Part shown: in pieces, positions 36,162 to 44,825 of the stretch
How positions within the stretch are numbered: the first letter of the stretch is position 1
Layout of the letters: each line of letters starts with the position of its first letter
NCBI RefSeq assembly: GCF_900109935.1
Contig: NZ_FOBV01000005.1
Coordinates: forward strand, 248,001-312,000
Source: Chryseobacterium taichungense
GTDB taxonomy: Bacteria; Bacteroidota; Bacteroidia; Flavobacteriales; Weeksellaceae
Reading direction: 5' to 3'
DNA: 64,000 nucleotides
Translations under genes and position numbers: made by a program
Notes under the pieces: generated by a model
Database searches by the model: none
Told to the model about the DNA's origin: nothing
What the model saw: the letters and a program-made list of their open reading frames with translations, nothing else

Positions 36162-36632
36162 ATGAACTATCAACTGGACGAAATAGACAAGAAAATTCTT
36201 GATTTCTTAGTAGAAAACACAAGAATGCCTTTTACAGAAATTGCCAAGCAGATGGATGTTTCTGCAGGTACAATTCATGTAAGAGTGAAAAAGATGGAGG
36301 ATGCAGGTATTATTTTGGGATCATCTCTTAACATCGATTACGGAAAGCTGGACTATCACTTCACGGCTTTTATCGGAATTCTTTTAACAAAATCAAACAG
36401 AACCCAAGAGGTTTTGAAAGAATTGTCAACCATTCCAAACGTGATCGAAGCAAGCGTTATTTCCGGGAAATATAATATTTTCTGCAAAGTGAGAGCTAAA
36501 AATACAGATGACGCTAAGAGAATAATCTATCAGATTGATGATATTCAGGATGTAATGAGAACGGAAAGTATGATTTCTATGGAAGAATACCTAAGTGATA
36601 AAAACAGACTGATCAACGCAATCTCTGTATAA
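36162..36632 (+). CDS. Lrp/AsnC family transcriptional regulator
   Basis: 156 aa. N-terminal winged HTH (LDEIDKKILDFLVENTRMPFTEIAKQMDVSAGTIHVRVKKMEDAGII), then a ligand-binding RAM domain (HFTAFIGILL...VIEASVISGKYNIFCKVRA). Such proteins form octamers and respond to amino acids. Single gene with its own promoter and a terminator 26 bases downstream. Targets are not inferable here. Confidence 0.92.
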   Translation: MNYQLDEIDKKILDFLVENTRMPFTEIAKQMDVSAGTIHVRVKKMEDAGIILGSSLNIDYGKLDYHFTAFIGILLTKSNRTQEVLKELSTIPNVIEASVISGKYNIFCKVRAKNTDDAKRIIYQIDDIQDVMRTESMISMEEYLSDKNRLINAISV

Positions 36633-36657
36633 TCTAATTTTCAAAAGAATTATATAA

Positions 36658-36694
36658 AAGAACTTATGAAATCTCTCATAAGTTCTTTATTTTT
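36658..36694 (+). terminator. Terminator of the Lrp gene
   Basis: AAGAACTTATGA / TCATAAGTTCTT, perfect 12-bp stem with a 6-nt loop, then TATTTTT. The same bases contain TATTTTTG (36688-36695), a -7 element only a few bases from the next ATG, so the next gene may be read from a leaderless transcript. Confidence 0.8.
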
Positions 36695-36700
36695 GTACCT

Positions 36701-37078
36701 ATGGAAGAATACAGCTATTTTGACGAGGATCCTAAAAAAGGATGGGGATTTATTCTGGCTTTTGCAGCGTTGATGCTGTTTACTTTAATGGGGTTCGGAA
36801 TCGATCTTGACGAATATTTACAGCACGAATATCTTCACATCCCGAGATGGTATTTCTTTGTAATTTTTGCCGTTGATGCCTTAATGGCTATAAGTCTCGT
36901 CTTAATGTTTTTCTACCGTAAAATAGGGATATTTGCCTTTCCCACGTTATTGGTTTTACATTTCTTTATGCACAATTATTACTTGTCTACCTTCCTTTAC
37001 ACAGATGTGACCAATCTTTTCCTTTTTACAGGTTTCGGGATGTTGGCGATCATTCCGAAATGGAAGTTTTTCAGATGA
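36701..37078 (+). CDS. Small membrane protein, function unknown
   Basis: 125 aa with four hydrophobic helices (about 15-33, 48-68, 74-92, 100-118). N-terminus acidic (EEYSYFDEDPKKGWG), C-terminus basic. No family name recognised; similar four-helix proteins are common in Flavobacteriia. Stands alone between two terminators. Confidence 0.7.
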   Translation: MEEYSYFDEDPKKGWGFILAFAALMLFTLMGFGIDLDEYLQHEYLHIPRWYFFVIFAVDALMAISLVLMFFYRKIGIFAFPTLLVLHFFMHNYYLSTFLYTDVTNLFLFTGFGMLAIIPKWKFFR

Positions 37079-37223
37079 TTTTTGTAAATACTAAAAGATA
37101 AAGAGATAAAAAGATAATTTTTAATAATATCAATAGTAGCGGGATTTAGCTTTCTTGTTTCAATATATTAAGGCATTAGCCAAACTTTATAAATTAATTT
37201 TAGTCCTTTAAACTAAACAAAAA

Positions 37224-37244
37224 AAGTCTCCAAAATGGAGACTT
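37224..37244 (-). terminator. Terminator of the transketolase operon
   Basis: AAGTCTCC / GGAGACTT with loop AAAAT. On the minus strand it is followed by a T-run (plus-strand A-run 37218-37225). Confidence 0.85.
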
Positions 37245-37267
37245 AGATATATTTGAATCTTATATAA

Positions 37268-38212
37268 TTAAGCTAAAATTCTTTTTACTGCTTCTTTTAC
37301 CGCAGCTGAATCAATTTTATATTTCTTCATCAATTCAGCAGGCGTTGCAGACTCTCCGAATGTATCATTCACCGCAACGAATTCCTGTCTTGTAGGTCTT
37401 CTTCTTGCCAGCATTCCGGCAATAGATTCTCCAAGTCCTCCTAAATAGTTATGTTCTTCAGCCGTTACGATCTTACCTGTCTTTTCAACCGATTTTAAGA
37501 TGATTTCTTCATCCAAAGGCTTAATCGTGTGGATATTGATCACCTCACAAGAAATTCCTTCTTTTTCAAGCTCATCAGCTGCCACTAAAGATTCCCAAAC
37601 CAAATGACCAGTTGCAACGATTGTCACATCAGTTCCTTCCTGTAACAGAATTCCTTTTCCGATCTCAAAAGGCATATCTTCAGGAATAAAAACAGGAACT
37701 ACCGGTCTCCCGAATCTTAAATAAACAGGACCTTCAAAATCAGCGATTGCCAATGTTGCAGCTTTTGTCTGGTTGTAGTCACAAGGGTTGATTACCGTCA
37801 TTCCCGGAAGCATTTTCATCATACCGATATCTTCCAATACCTGGTGCGTAGCTCCGTCTTCCCCTAAAGTAAGACCAGCGTGGGAAGCACATATTTTTAC
37901 ATTTTTATTGGAATAAGCGATAGACTGACGAATCTGATCATACACTCTCGATGTAGAAAAGTTGGCAAAAGTTCCTGTGAAAGGAATTTTCCCGGTAATG
38001 CTTAATCCTGCAGCAAGACCCATCATATTCGCTTCTGCAATACCCGTCTGAAAGAACCTTTCAGGAGCTTTTTCAATGAATTTCTCCATTTTTAAAGATC
38101 CGATAAGGTCTGCACATAGTGCTACAACATTTGGATGAGTATCTGCAAGTTCAGCAAGTCCGGCTCCGAATCCTGAACGTGTATCTTTTTTTTCTGTATA
38201 TGTAAATTTCAT
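37268..38212 (-). CDS. Transketolase, C-terminal subunit
   Basis: 314 aa carrying the pyrimidine-binding and C-terminal domains of transketolase: GIAEANMMGLAAGLSITG, then ASHAGLTLGEDGATHQ, LRFGRP and the transketolase-C segment VTAEEHNYLGGLGESIAGML. With the upstream N-terminal half it forms a split thiamine-diphosphate enzyme of the non-oxidative pentose phosphate pathway. Many bacteria encode the two halves separately, so this is a natural arrangement, not a broken gene. Operon with the gene at 38297, with an 84-base gap. Confidence 0.92.
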   Translation of the reverse strand: MKFTYTEKKDTRSGFGAGLAELADTHPNVVALCADLIGSLKMEKFIEKAPERFFQTGIAEANMMGLAAGLSITGKIPFTGTFANFSTSRVYDQIRQSIAYSNKNVKICASHAGLTLGEDGATHQVLEDIGMMKMLPGMTVINPCDYNQTKAATLAIADFEGPVYLRFGRPVVPVFIPEDMPFEIGKGILLQEGTDVTIVATGHLVWESLVAADELEKEGISCEVINIHTIKPLDEEIILKSVEKTGKIVTAEEHNYLGGLGESIAGMLARRRPTRQEFVAVNDTFGESATPAELMKKYKIDSAAVKEAVKRILA

Positions 38213-38224
38213 GAGGATTTTAAA

Positions 38225-38296
38225 TTTTATAATTGATTAATGATGAGTGATAATTGATTTGGAAATTATTCATCAATTATCACTTATCATTTATTA
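38225..38296. repeat. AT-rich palindromic intergenic repeat
   Basis: AATGATGAGTGATAATTGAT and its near complement ATCAATTATCACTTATCATT flank a short centre. It resembles the insert at 14059-14151 in the T9SS gene. It lies within the two-gene transketolase operon and may form an mRNA hairpin between the halves. Confidence 0.65.
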
Positions 38297-39148
38297 TTAA
38301 TAGTCAGCAGGAGCTTCTAAATACAATTGTTTGAAGGCTGTTTCCAGTTGCTCATCATTAGGAGCCTTACCATGCCAAGCGTGAGATCCCATCATGAAGT
38401 CAACACCATTACCCATCTGAGTATGCAGAATAATCGCTACCGGCTTTTCTTTTCCGGTTTCGGTTTTTGCTTTCTCAAGGATTGCAATTACTGCTTCAAG
38501 ATCGTTCCCGTTTTTCTCTTCAAGAACCGTCCATCCGAAAGCCTCAAGCTTCGCATGAAGGTTTCCTAAAGAAAGTACATTATCTGTACTTCCGTCGATT
38601 TGCTGTCCATTGTAATCGATTGTAGAAATAATATTGTCAACTTTTTTAGATGCGGCATACATGAAAGCCTCCCAGTTTTGGCCTTCCTGCAATTCACCGT
38701 CTCCCTGTAAAGTATATACCAAAGAAGTATCTCCGTCTAATTTCTTGCCCTGAGCTGCACCTAAAGCAACCGAAAGACCCTGACCCAAAGATCCAGAAGC
38801 CACTCTGATTCCCGGAAGCCCTTCGTGAGTTGTCGGGTGTCCTTGTAATCTGGAATCTAATTTTCTGAAAGTTCTCAGTTCATCCACCGGGAAAAATCCG
38901 AATCTGGCTAAAGTAGAATAGAATACCGGAGAAATATGCCCGTTTGAAAGATAAAAATGATCTTCATTCTTACCCTCCATGGAGAAAGGAAGTTTATAGT
39001 TCATTACCTTCCCGTAAAGTGCTGTAAAGAATTCAGTACAACCTAAGCTTCCACCTGGGTGACCGGAATTCACAGCGTGAACCATTCTTAAAATGTCTCT
39101 TCTGATTTGCGTAGTAAGAGATTTTAACTCTTCGATGCTTTTACTCAT
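38297..39148 (-). CDS. Transketolase, N-terminal subunit
   Basis: 283 aa with the thiamine-diphosphate-binding half: GHPGGSLGCTEFFTALYGKVM, VASGSLGQGLSVALGAAQGKKLDG, and the ThDP/Mg motif QGDGELQEGQNWEA (GDG...N). Partner of the gene at 37268. TAGATTTG (minus strand) lies in the 40 bases before the start and fits a -7 element. Confidence 0.92.
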   Translation of the reverse strand: MSKSIEELKSLTTQIRRDILRMVHAVNSGHPGGSLGCTEFFTALYGKVMNYKLPFSMEGKNEDHFYLSNGHISPVFYSTLARFGFFPVDELRTFRKLDSRLQGHPTTHEGLPGIRVASGSLGQGLSVALGAAQGKKLDGDTSLVYTLQGDGELQEGQNWEAFMYAASKKVDNIISTIDYNGQQIDGSTDNVLSLGNLHAKLEAFGWTVLEEKNGNDLEAVIAILEKAKTETGKEKPVAIILHTQMGNGVDFMMGSHAWHGKAPNDEQLETAFKQLYLEAPADY

Positions 39149-39399
39149 TGCTTAGAATTTATATGCACACAAATCTACAATTTTTTAACGGCTTACGGAA
39201 ATGTAAAAACCCGGATTTGTACCCGGATTTTAATCTTTTGGTGTATTTTTAATGATAAGTATTTTTAATTTTAAGGAATTTGATTTTATATTTAATAATC
39301 TGACGAAGCAAGATTTAAATGTAATCAGATTTTTATCATTACAATATTTTTCATTTGGAAATGATAAGTAAAATGCAATAAGTATCTATAAAACGTAAA

Positions 39400-40839
39400 T
39401 TATTTTCTCCTGATCAGCCAAAGTCCGACAAATGTCAGTAAACCATTAATAATTAACAGTTCCAATCCTATTTTAAATTCTCCGAAAAGGGTTTCCTGGT
39501 ATTTGTCGATAAAGAAAGAGATCAACGGTGCTGCAATACATACAAAAGGAACCAGTTTATCCTTAACTTTATATTTCGTGAAAATTCCGAAAGCAAATAA
39601 GCCTAAAAGTGGTCCGTAAGTAAATCCTGCAAGCTTAAGGATTAACCCGATCATCGAATTGTCATTGATCACTTTAAAAATAATGACCATTATTAAGAAA
39701 GACAGCGCAACCAAAAGGTGAATGTTTTTTCTGAATTTTTCCTTTTTCCCGTCATCCCAATGTGTTTTTTCTCGCATTCCGAAAATGTCAATACATAGAG
39801 ATGAGGTAAGGGCTGTCATCGCACCGTCTGCACTTGGAAATAAAGCTGAAATCAATGCAATGATAAAAATGATTGAGATAAACGGTGGCATATGATGTAA
39901 AGCAATATCCGGAAACAACTGATCACCTGCACTGGAAACACTTTCCTGTGCACCGTAAAGGTGTAAAAGTCCTCCCATATAAAGGAACAATGAGATCACA
40001 CCTAACAGAATAAATCCAAGGGTAACCATGTTTTTCTGAGAGTCTTTCAATCTTGTTACTGAAAGACTTTTCTGCATCATTTCCTGGTCGATTCCTGTCA
40101 TGGTGATGGTAATGAAAGCTCCTGCAAGGATTTGTTTGAGGAAGAAACTTTTCTGATTAGGATCGAAATCAAAAATTTTCGTGTATCCCTTTTCATTCAT
40201 TGCGGTAAGGCTGTCTCCCAGGTTCAGGCCAAGATGATTTAACATATACACAGTGCAAATGATCAGTCCAAGTAGCATACATGAGGTTTGCAGGGTATCT
40301 GTCCAGACAATGGTTTTTACACCTCCTTCGTAAGTATAAAGAATGATCATTGCCAGAATAATCAAAGTCGTAACAATAAAAGGCACGCCAAGACTGTCCA
40401 GAATAGAGACCTGAAGGATATTGACAACAAGGTATAATCTTGCAGTGGCACCAACGAGTCTTGAAACAATAAAAATCCAAGCCCCTGATTTATAGGAAAG
40501 CTGCCCCAGTCTCTGCTGAAGATACCCGTAAATGGACGTCAGTTTAAGTCTGTAATATAAAGGCAGAAGAACATAGGCAATCACAATATAGCCAATCAGA
40601 TAACCTAAGGTGATCTGTAAATAGGAAAACTTATCATTTCCTACGGCGCCCGGAACACTCACGAAAGTAACACCCGACAAAGAGGTTCCGATCATACCAA
40701 AGGCAACGAGCATCCAGTTACTTTTTCTGTTTCCGATAAAGAAACTTTCATTATCACTTCCTTTTCCGGTTTTGTAGGCTACCCAGAGCAGCAATGCGAA
40801 ATAGACAATGATAATGGATAACAATATAATCGGAGACAT
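39400..40839 (-). CDS. Sodium:solute symporter (SSS family)
   Basis: 479 aa with about 13 hydrophobic segments, almost no soluble domains. Typical SSS sequences: FFIGNRKSNWMLVAFGMIGTSLSG, TGIDQEMMQKSLS and FPSADGAMTALTSSLCID. Uses the sodium gradient to import a small solute; the substrate (sugar, sialic acid, proline, other) cannot be told. Single gene with its own promoter. Confidence 0.9.
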   Translation of the reverse strand: MSPIILLSIIIVYFALLLWVAYKTGKGSDNESFFIGNRKSNWMLVAFGMIGTSLSGVTFVSVPGAVGNDKFSYLQITLGYLIGYIVIAYVLLPLYYRLKLTSIYGYLQQRLGQLSYKSGAWIFIVSRLVGATARLYLVVNILQVSILDSLGVPFIVTTLIILAMIILYTYEGGVKTIVWTDTLQTSCMLLGLIICTVYMLNHLGLNLGDSLTAMNEKGYTKIFDFDPNQKSFFLKQILAGAFITITMTGIDQEMMQKSLSVTRLKDSQKNMVTLGFILLGVISLFLYMGGLLHLYGAQESVSSAGDQLFPDIALHHMPPFISIIFIIALISALFPSADGAMTALTSSLCIDIFGMREKTHWDDGKKEKFRKNIHLLVALSFLIMVIIFKVINDNSMIGLILKLAGFTYGPLLGLFAFGIFTKYKVKDKLVPFVCIAAPLISFFIDKYQETLFGEFKIGLELLIINGLLTFVGLWLIRRK

Positions 40840-40861
40840 CTTTTACGTAATTAAAATTTTA

Positions 40862-40870
40862 GCAAATATA
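40862..40870 (-). promoter_or_regulatory. -7 element of the symporter gene
   Basis: On the minus strand TATATTTGC, matching TAnnTTTG, with a TTG 17 bases upstream. It lies 23 bases before the ATG. Confidence 0.55.
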
Positions 40871-40902
40871 GTTTTTTATATTCTGCTCAAAAAATAAAAA
40901 AA

Positions 40903-40927
40903 ACCTTCCGGATTTGTCCCGAAAGGT
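40903..40927 (-). terminator. Terminator of the GNAT-OsmC-ferredoxin operon
   Basis: ACCTTCCGG / CCGAAAGGT with one mismatch; on the minus strand followed by a run of T (plus-strand A-run 40889-40903). It lies downstream of the stop at 40992. Confidence 0.65.
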
Positions 40928-40991
40928 GGTCTTTTTGAAAATCAAGGTTGAGATTAAATTAAATCGCAGCTATTTTAACCTCAACCTTATC

Positions 40992-41291
40992 CTAAGCTTG
41001 TGTCTGATTCACCAGTACATCCTGAAGCTCCTCATGTTTCTGGAAAGTAGCTTTTGCAAAAGGACACAGCGGAATGATTGTTTTACTGTTTTTTCTTGCA
41101 AAATCTACCGCAGCCAAAAACATTTCTTTACCAACACCTTTACCGTTGTATGCTTCTTCCACTTCAGTATGATCTATGATGAACCGCTCGCCCCCTGCCC
41201 AGGTATAGGTCATAAGACCAGCATGGCTTCCGTCTATGAACGCCTCAAAATCTCCGTTTTTTTCGTTGTTTTTTTGTTTTACTTCAATCAT
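40992..41291 (-). CDS. YjdJ-like GNAT-fold acetyltransferase
   Basis: 99 aa, a minimal GNAT domain: GLMTYTWAGGERFIIDHTEVEEAYNGKGVGKEMFLAAVDFARKN, with the acyl-CoA pyrophosphate loop (NGKGVGKEM), then IIPLCPFAKATFQKH. This short type (YjdJ/GtlA-like) often has the YjdI ferredoxin as neighbour, as here. Substrate unknown. The OsmC gene ends 2 bases upstream of it. A second paralogue lies at 43505. Confidence 0.88.
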   Translation of the reverse strand: MIEVKQKNNEKNGDFEAFIDGSHAGLMTYTWAGGERFIIDHTEVEEAYNGKGVGKEMFLAAVDFARKNSKTIIPLCPFAKATFQKHEELQDVLVNQTQA

Positions 41292-41292
41292 A

Positions 41293-41691
41293 TTATGAAA
41301 ATTTGGTTAGTATTTCAATATCGTTGGTCAGAATTTTATGAATTGGGCATGCGTCTGCGATGTTTCGCAATCTTTTTATCTGTTCTTCGTCAAGAACTGT
41401 GCCTTCAAAAGTAATGTTTCTCTTAAAAATAGCCCTTTTGGTCAACGGAAAATTTTCAAGTTCCACTTCCACATTGATTATATCTATATTCCATTCTTTT
41501 CTGTCGACATACATTCTGAGTGTTGCAGCCGTACAGCTTGCGAGCGAAGTTGCCAGAATTTCAAAAGGGTTAAAGCCTTTGTTTCCTCCGCCCTTATCTA
41601 CAGGTTCATCGGTGATCAGGGTATTTTCACCGGCGACAACTTCAGTGTAATATTTCTCTTTGCCTAAACTGGCTTTTACGGTTATAGCCAT
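41293..41691 (-). CDS. OsmC/Ohr family peroxiredoxin-like protein
   Basis: 132 aa. Two conserved Cys: one in ATSLASCTAATLRMYVDRK, the other in ADACPIHKIL, the reactive pair that reduces organic hydroperoxides. Glu/Arg context is as in OsmC. Its ATG and the stop of the ferredoxin gene overlap by one base, so they are co-translated. Confidence 0.9.
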   Translation of the reverse strand: MAITVKASLGKEKYYTEVVAGENTLITDEPVDKGGGNKGFNPFEILATSLASCTAATLRMYVDRKEWNIDIINVEVELENFPLTKRAIFKRNITFEGTVLDEEQIKRLRNIADACPIHKILTNDIEILTKFS

Positions 41692-41909
41692 TATATTGCT
41701 GTATTGAATTTATAACTTAATGCTCCGGAGGGGCAAAGGCTAATTTGATTTTTGAGTTCTTCTGCTGTTGCATTTTCAGGTTTCAGCCAGGGTCTTTCTT
41801 TAGGATTATACACTTTAGGAAGTGTTTTTACGCAAACTCCTGCGTGAATACATTTTTTTGGCTGCCAGATGACTGTTATTTCTCCTGCTGCATATTCGTG
41901 TGTTTCCAT
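41691..41909 (-). CDS. YjdI-type small iron-sulphur (Fer4_19) protein
   Basis: 72 aa. Cys residues in CIHAGVCV and LCPSGAL suit a single 4Fe-4S cluster of the YjdI family, plus the WQPKKCIHAG and PWLKPENA segments typical of the family. Electron carrier or sensor of unknown partner; it leads the three-gene operon with OsmC and a GNAT. Confidence 0.88.
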   Translation of the reverse strand: METHEYAAGEITVIWQPKKCIHAGVCVKTLPKVYNPKERPWLKPENATAEELKNQISLCPSGALSYKFNTAI

Positions 41910-41991
41910 ATCAATTTTGTTTAAAGTTTTTTATTCTTCTTTAAGGGATACCAATAAGGCATCGCTTAAATCTTTTAACCTTCCTTGAAAA

Positions 41992-42525
41992 TCAGGTTGT
42001 GATCTGATTTTTAAAATTCAATATTTTATCTTTCAGGTCCTTTAGCATTTCAGGCTCAATGACACCGGCTTCCAGATCAAAATTCTCATAGAACTTAGGA
42101 AGTGAAAAGGTTTCTTTTATATCAGCCCCAAATTGTGGGAAAAACGTTTTTGCTGTATTCATCACATTTCCGCCACCATATCCACCGGGAGAAGTTGACA
42201 TGAGAAACATGGGTTTATTCTGAAAGACTTTCACATTGATTCTTGAAGCCCAGTCAAAAACATTTTTAAATGCTGCACTGTAAGATCTGTTGTGTTCCGC
42301 AAGGGAGCAGATGATTACATCACATTCATCAATCACTTTCAAAAAATGATGGGCCTGATCCGGAAATCCTTTCTTTTCGCGGTCTACGGAAAATACAGGC
42401 ATGTCGAAATCATTTAAATCAATTAAATTAATCTCCTCATTCTGAAAATCTTTTAAAACAAACTTTACCAGTTCTCTGTTGATGGAAGTTGAAGATGTGC
42501 TTCCTGCAAATGCTAATATTTTCAT
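41992..42525 (-). CDS. NADPH-dependent FMN reductase family protein
   Basis: 177 aa flavodoxin-like protein. FMN phosphate loop AGSTSSTSINRELV at the N-terminus, then CSLAEHNRSYSAAFKNVFDWAS and TSPGGYGGGNVM, typical of chromate/azo/quinone-type FMN reductases. Lies just downstream of a pirin gene on the same strand (18 bases). Confidence 0.88.
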   Translation of the reverse strand: MKILAFAGSTSSTSINRELVKFVLKDFQNEEINLIDLNDFDMPVFSVDREKKGFPDQAHHFLKVIDECDVIICSLAEHNRSYSAAFKNVFDWASRINVKVFQNKPMFLMSTSPGGYGGGNVMNTAKTFFPQFGADIKETFSLPKFYENFDLEAGVIEPEMLKDLKDKILNFKNQITT

Positions 42526-42543
42526 AGTCTATTGTATTTCTCC

Positions 42544-43446
42544 CTAAGGTTTTCGGTTTAAAATAGCTTTTGGAAGCGGTACATATTCTTCTTCATCCCC
42601 CGGAACAAGAGGAAAAGCTTCATGATTCTGATCGTTCCAGTTTATTTTGGCCTGCTCAATCAGTTCCCTGTCTGAATTTACAAAATTCCAGAATATAAAG
42701 CGTTCTTCATCGAAAGGCTCGCCTCCGAAAAGATAAACCGTTCCGTTTTCGCTCATGTCAAATTCACAAAGTTTCGTGTCTTTGGCGATCATCAGCTGCT
42801 TTGATCCGTAAGAATTTCCATCTGTCGTTACCGTTCCATCCAGCACGTACATGGCGGCTTCACCATAAAGATCTTTTCCGATGCTGATCTTTTTAGCGTC
42901 TTTTGTTTTAATTTCAATAAAGAACAATTTGCTGTGTACCGGAACCGGTGATTTTCTGCCGAATGCCTCGCCTGCAATAAGTTTATACTGAATTCCATCC
43001 TCTTCCCAGACAGGTATTTCATCCGCTTCAGTGTGATGAAATGTAGGCTCCGACTGTTCAAGGTGTTTCGGAAGACCTACCCAGATCTGGAAGCCGTGCA
43101 GCCTTTTGTCAGAATGTTTAAGATACTCGGGTGTTCTCTCGGAATGCACAACTCCTTTTCCGGCGGTCATCCAGTTAACAGCTCCCTGCTGAATTTCCAC
43201 TGCGCTTCCGAGGCTGTCTCTGTGAAAAATTGAGCCTTCCAGAAGATACGTTAAAGTTGAAAGTCCGATATGCGGATGAGGCGGAACCTCAAGATTCTGA
43301 TAATCTTTAAGCTCGGCAGGTCCCATATGGTCGATAAAAACAAAAGGGCCAACCGCTCTTTTTTCGCGGAAGGGTAAAAGTCTTCCCACCAGAAAGTTGC
43401 CGATGTCGGCAGATTTTTCTTCTATAATAAGTCCGATATTTGACAT
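42544..43446 (-). CDS. Pirin family protein
   Basis: 300 aa double cupin. N-terminal cupin metal ligands in PPHPHIGLSTLTYLLEG and FHRDS, and GVVHSERTP. Family members act as quercetin 2,3-dioxygenases or redox-sensing regulators. The C-terminal cupin (YLFGGEPFDEERFIFWNFV) is as in YhhW-like pirins. Second pirin at 43950. Confidence 0.9.
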   Translation of the reverse strand: MSNIGLIIEEKSADIGNFLVGRLLPFREKRAVGPFVFIDHMGPAELKDYQNLEVPPHPHIGLSTLTYLLEGSIFHRDSLGSAVEIQQGAVNWMTAGKGVVHSERTPEYLKHSDKRLHGFQIWVGLPKHLEQSEPTFHHTEADEIPVWEEDGIQYKLIAGEAFGRKSPVPVHSKLFFIEIKTKDAKKISIGKDLYGEAAMYVLDGTVTTDGNSYGSKQLMIAKDTKLCEFDMSENGTVYLFGGEPFDEERFIFWNFVNSDRELIEQAKINWNDQNHEAFPLVPGDEEEYVPLPKAILNRKP

Positions 43447-43504
43447 GATTTAATTAATTTTTTATTTAAGCTGATATGATTTAAATGTTTGTATTTCAAC
43501 TGCT

Positions 43505-43816
43505 TTATAGCTGGTCGTATCCGTGGAACCTTTCATCTACCACACGTTTCCATTCAGGATTTTTTCTGATGTAGGATTGTATATAGGGACAAAAGGGGAG
43601 TGCTTTCTTTTCATGATCTTCAATGTATTGAAGCGTTTTTTCTACAACTGCTTCGGCAGCACCGGTACCGGCAATCAGGAGATCGGATTCTGTATGATTC
43701 AAAGCAATTTGGCTTCCCATCTGGCGGTAATCAATGAATGCTGAGCTGCCGTTGAATTCTATTTCAAACCGTTCTCCGGTATTTTGTAAGGGAATATTTT
43801 CGAATTCTGGCCTCAT
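43505..43816 (-). CDS. GNAT-fold N-acetyltransferase (small type)
   Basis: 103 aa with the pattern seen in the gene at 40992: ALNHTESD, GTGAAEAVVEKTLQYIEDHEKKALPFCPYIQSYIRKNPEWKRVV. The C-terminal CPYIQSYIRKNPEW is a signature of this short GNAT family. Substrate unknown; lies between the two pirins. Confidence 0.85.
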   Translation of the reverse strand: MRPEFENIPLQNTGERFEIEFNGSSAFIDYRQMGSQIALNHTESDLLIAGTGAAEAVVEKTLQYIEDHEKKALPFCPYIQSYIRKNPEWKRVVDERFHGYDQL

Positions 43817-43949
43817 AGTTTTGTTGTTTAATTATAAAGAATATCATCATTTAAAACAATTTTTTGATATCTGTTTTCTGATAAAACTTTATAAACATTT
43901 TCCATAAAAATAAGGAAAAATAATAAACTGGATTTAAATTAAGGTTAAA

Positions 43950-44825
43950 TTAATCCGCCAGATATCCAAATCTTCCGATGTTGTAATCTTCAAAAGCCTG
44001 CATGATTTCTTCCCTTGAATTCATTACAAAAGGTCCATACGCATAGATCGGTTCATTCAATGGCATGCCGCTGATAATAAGTACAATGCTGTCTTCCTGA
44101 GCTTCGATGGTAAAAGCTTCTCCTTCGTTTTTAAACAAAACTAATTTATTGACAGAGGCTCTTTCGTTGTCATTTACCAGAATACTTCCTTCGATCACCA
44201 ATGCAGCCGTATTGAAATCGGAAGGGAAATTAAATTCCGCTTTTCCGCTTTTGTTAAGTTTTGCATTCATGACGTGAACAGGACTGAAGGTAAAAGCCGG
44301 ACCTTTCTGTCCATTGTATGTTCCGGCAATAATTTCAATAAAACCATCATTGCCAAGATCAACTTTTGTCATAGCTTCATTCGGAATAGCCTGATATTTC
44401 GGACAGCTCATTTTATATACTGCCGGAAGATTGACCCATAACTGAACCATCTGAAAAATTCCTCCTGTCTTTGCCCATTCTGTCTCATGATATTCTTTAT
44501 GGAGTACTCCTTTTGCGGCAGTCATCCATTGCACATCGCCTTCTCCAATAATTCCACCGCCTCCTGCGCTGTCGTGATGCTGAACTTTTCCTTTATACGC
44601 TATCGTAACGGTCTCAAAACCCCTGTGAGGATGTACTCCCACACCACGCGGCTGTTCTGTCCCATTAAAATGAAACTTCGGATTGTAGTCGAGCATGATG
44701 AAAGGATCCATACGTTTCATATCCATCCCCTGAATTCCCGGAATAAAATTGTGAACTCTGAAGCCATCACCCACAAAGTGAGCCGGCTTCGGGGATATGA
44801 TCTTTTCTACTGTTTTGGTTGTCAT
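43950..44825 (-). CDS. Pirin family protein (second copy)
   Basis: 291 aa from the ATG at 44825 (MTTKTVEK); an in-frame ATG eight codons upstream at 44849 is less likely. Cupin ligands HPHRGFETVTIAYKGKVQHHDS and GVLHKEYHETEW. Only moderately similar to the neighbour by eye, so likely an old paralogue of different specificity. The gap to the GNAT at 43505 is about 130 bases. Confidence 0.9.
   Translation of the reverse strand: MTTKTVEKIISPKPAHFVGDGFRVHNFIPGIQGMDMKRMDPFIMLDYNPKFHFNGTEQPRGVGVHPHRGFETVTIAYKGKVQHHDSAGGGGIIGEGDVQWMTAAKGVLHKEYHETEWAKTGGIFQMVQLWVNLPAVYKMSCPKYQAIPNEAMTKVDLGNDGFIEIIAGTYNGQKGPAFTFSPVHVMNAKLNKSGKAEFNFPSDFNTAALVIEGSILVNDNERASVNKLVLFKNEGEAFTIEAQEDSIVLIISGMPLNEPIYAYGPFVMNSREEIMQAFEDYNIGRFGYLAD

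Noticed and set aside
37268..39148. Transketolase halves as a broken gene
   Set aside because: Both halves have complete domains and starts; split transketolases are common in bacteria.
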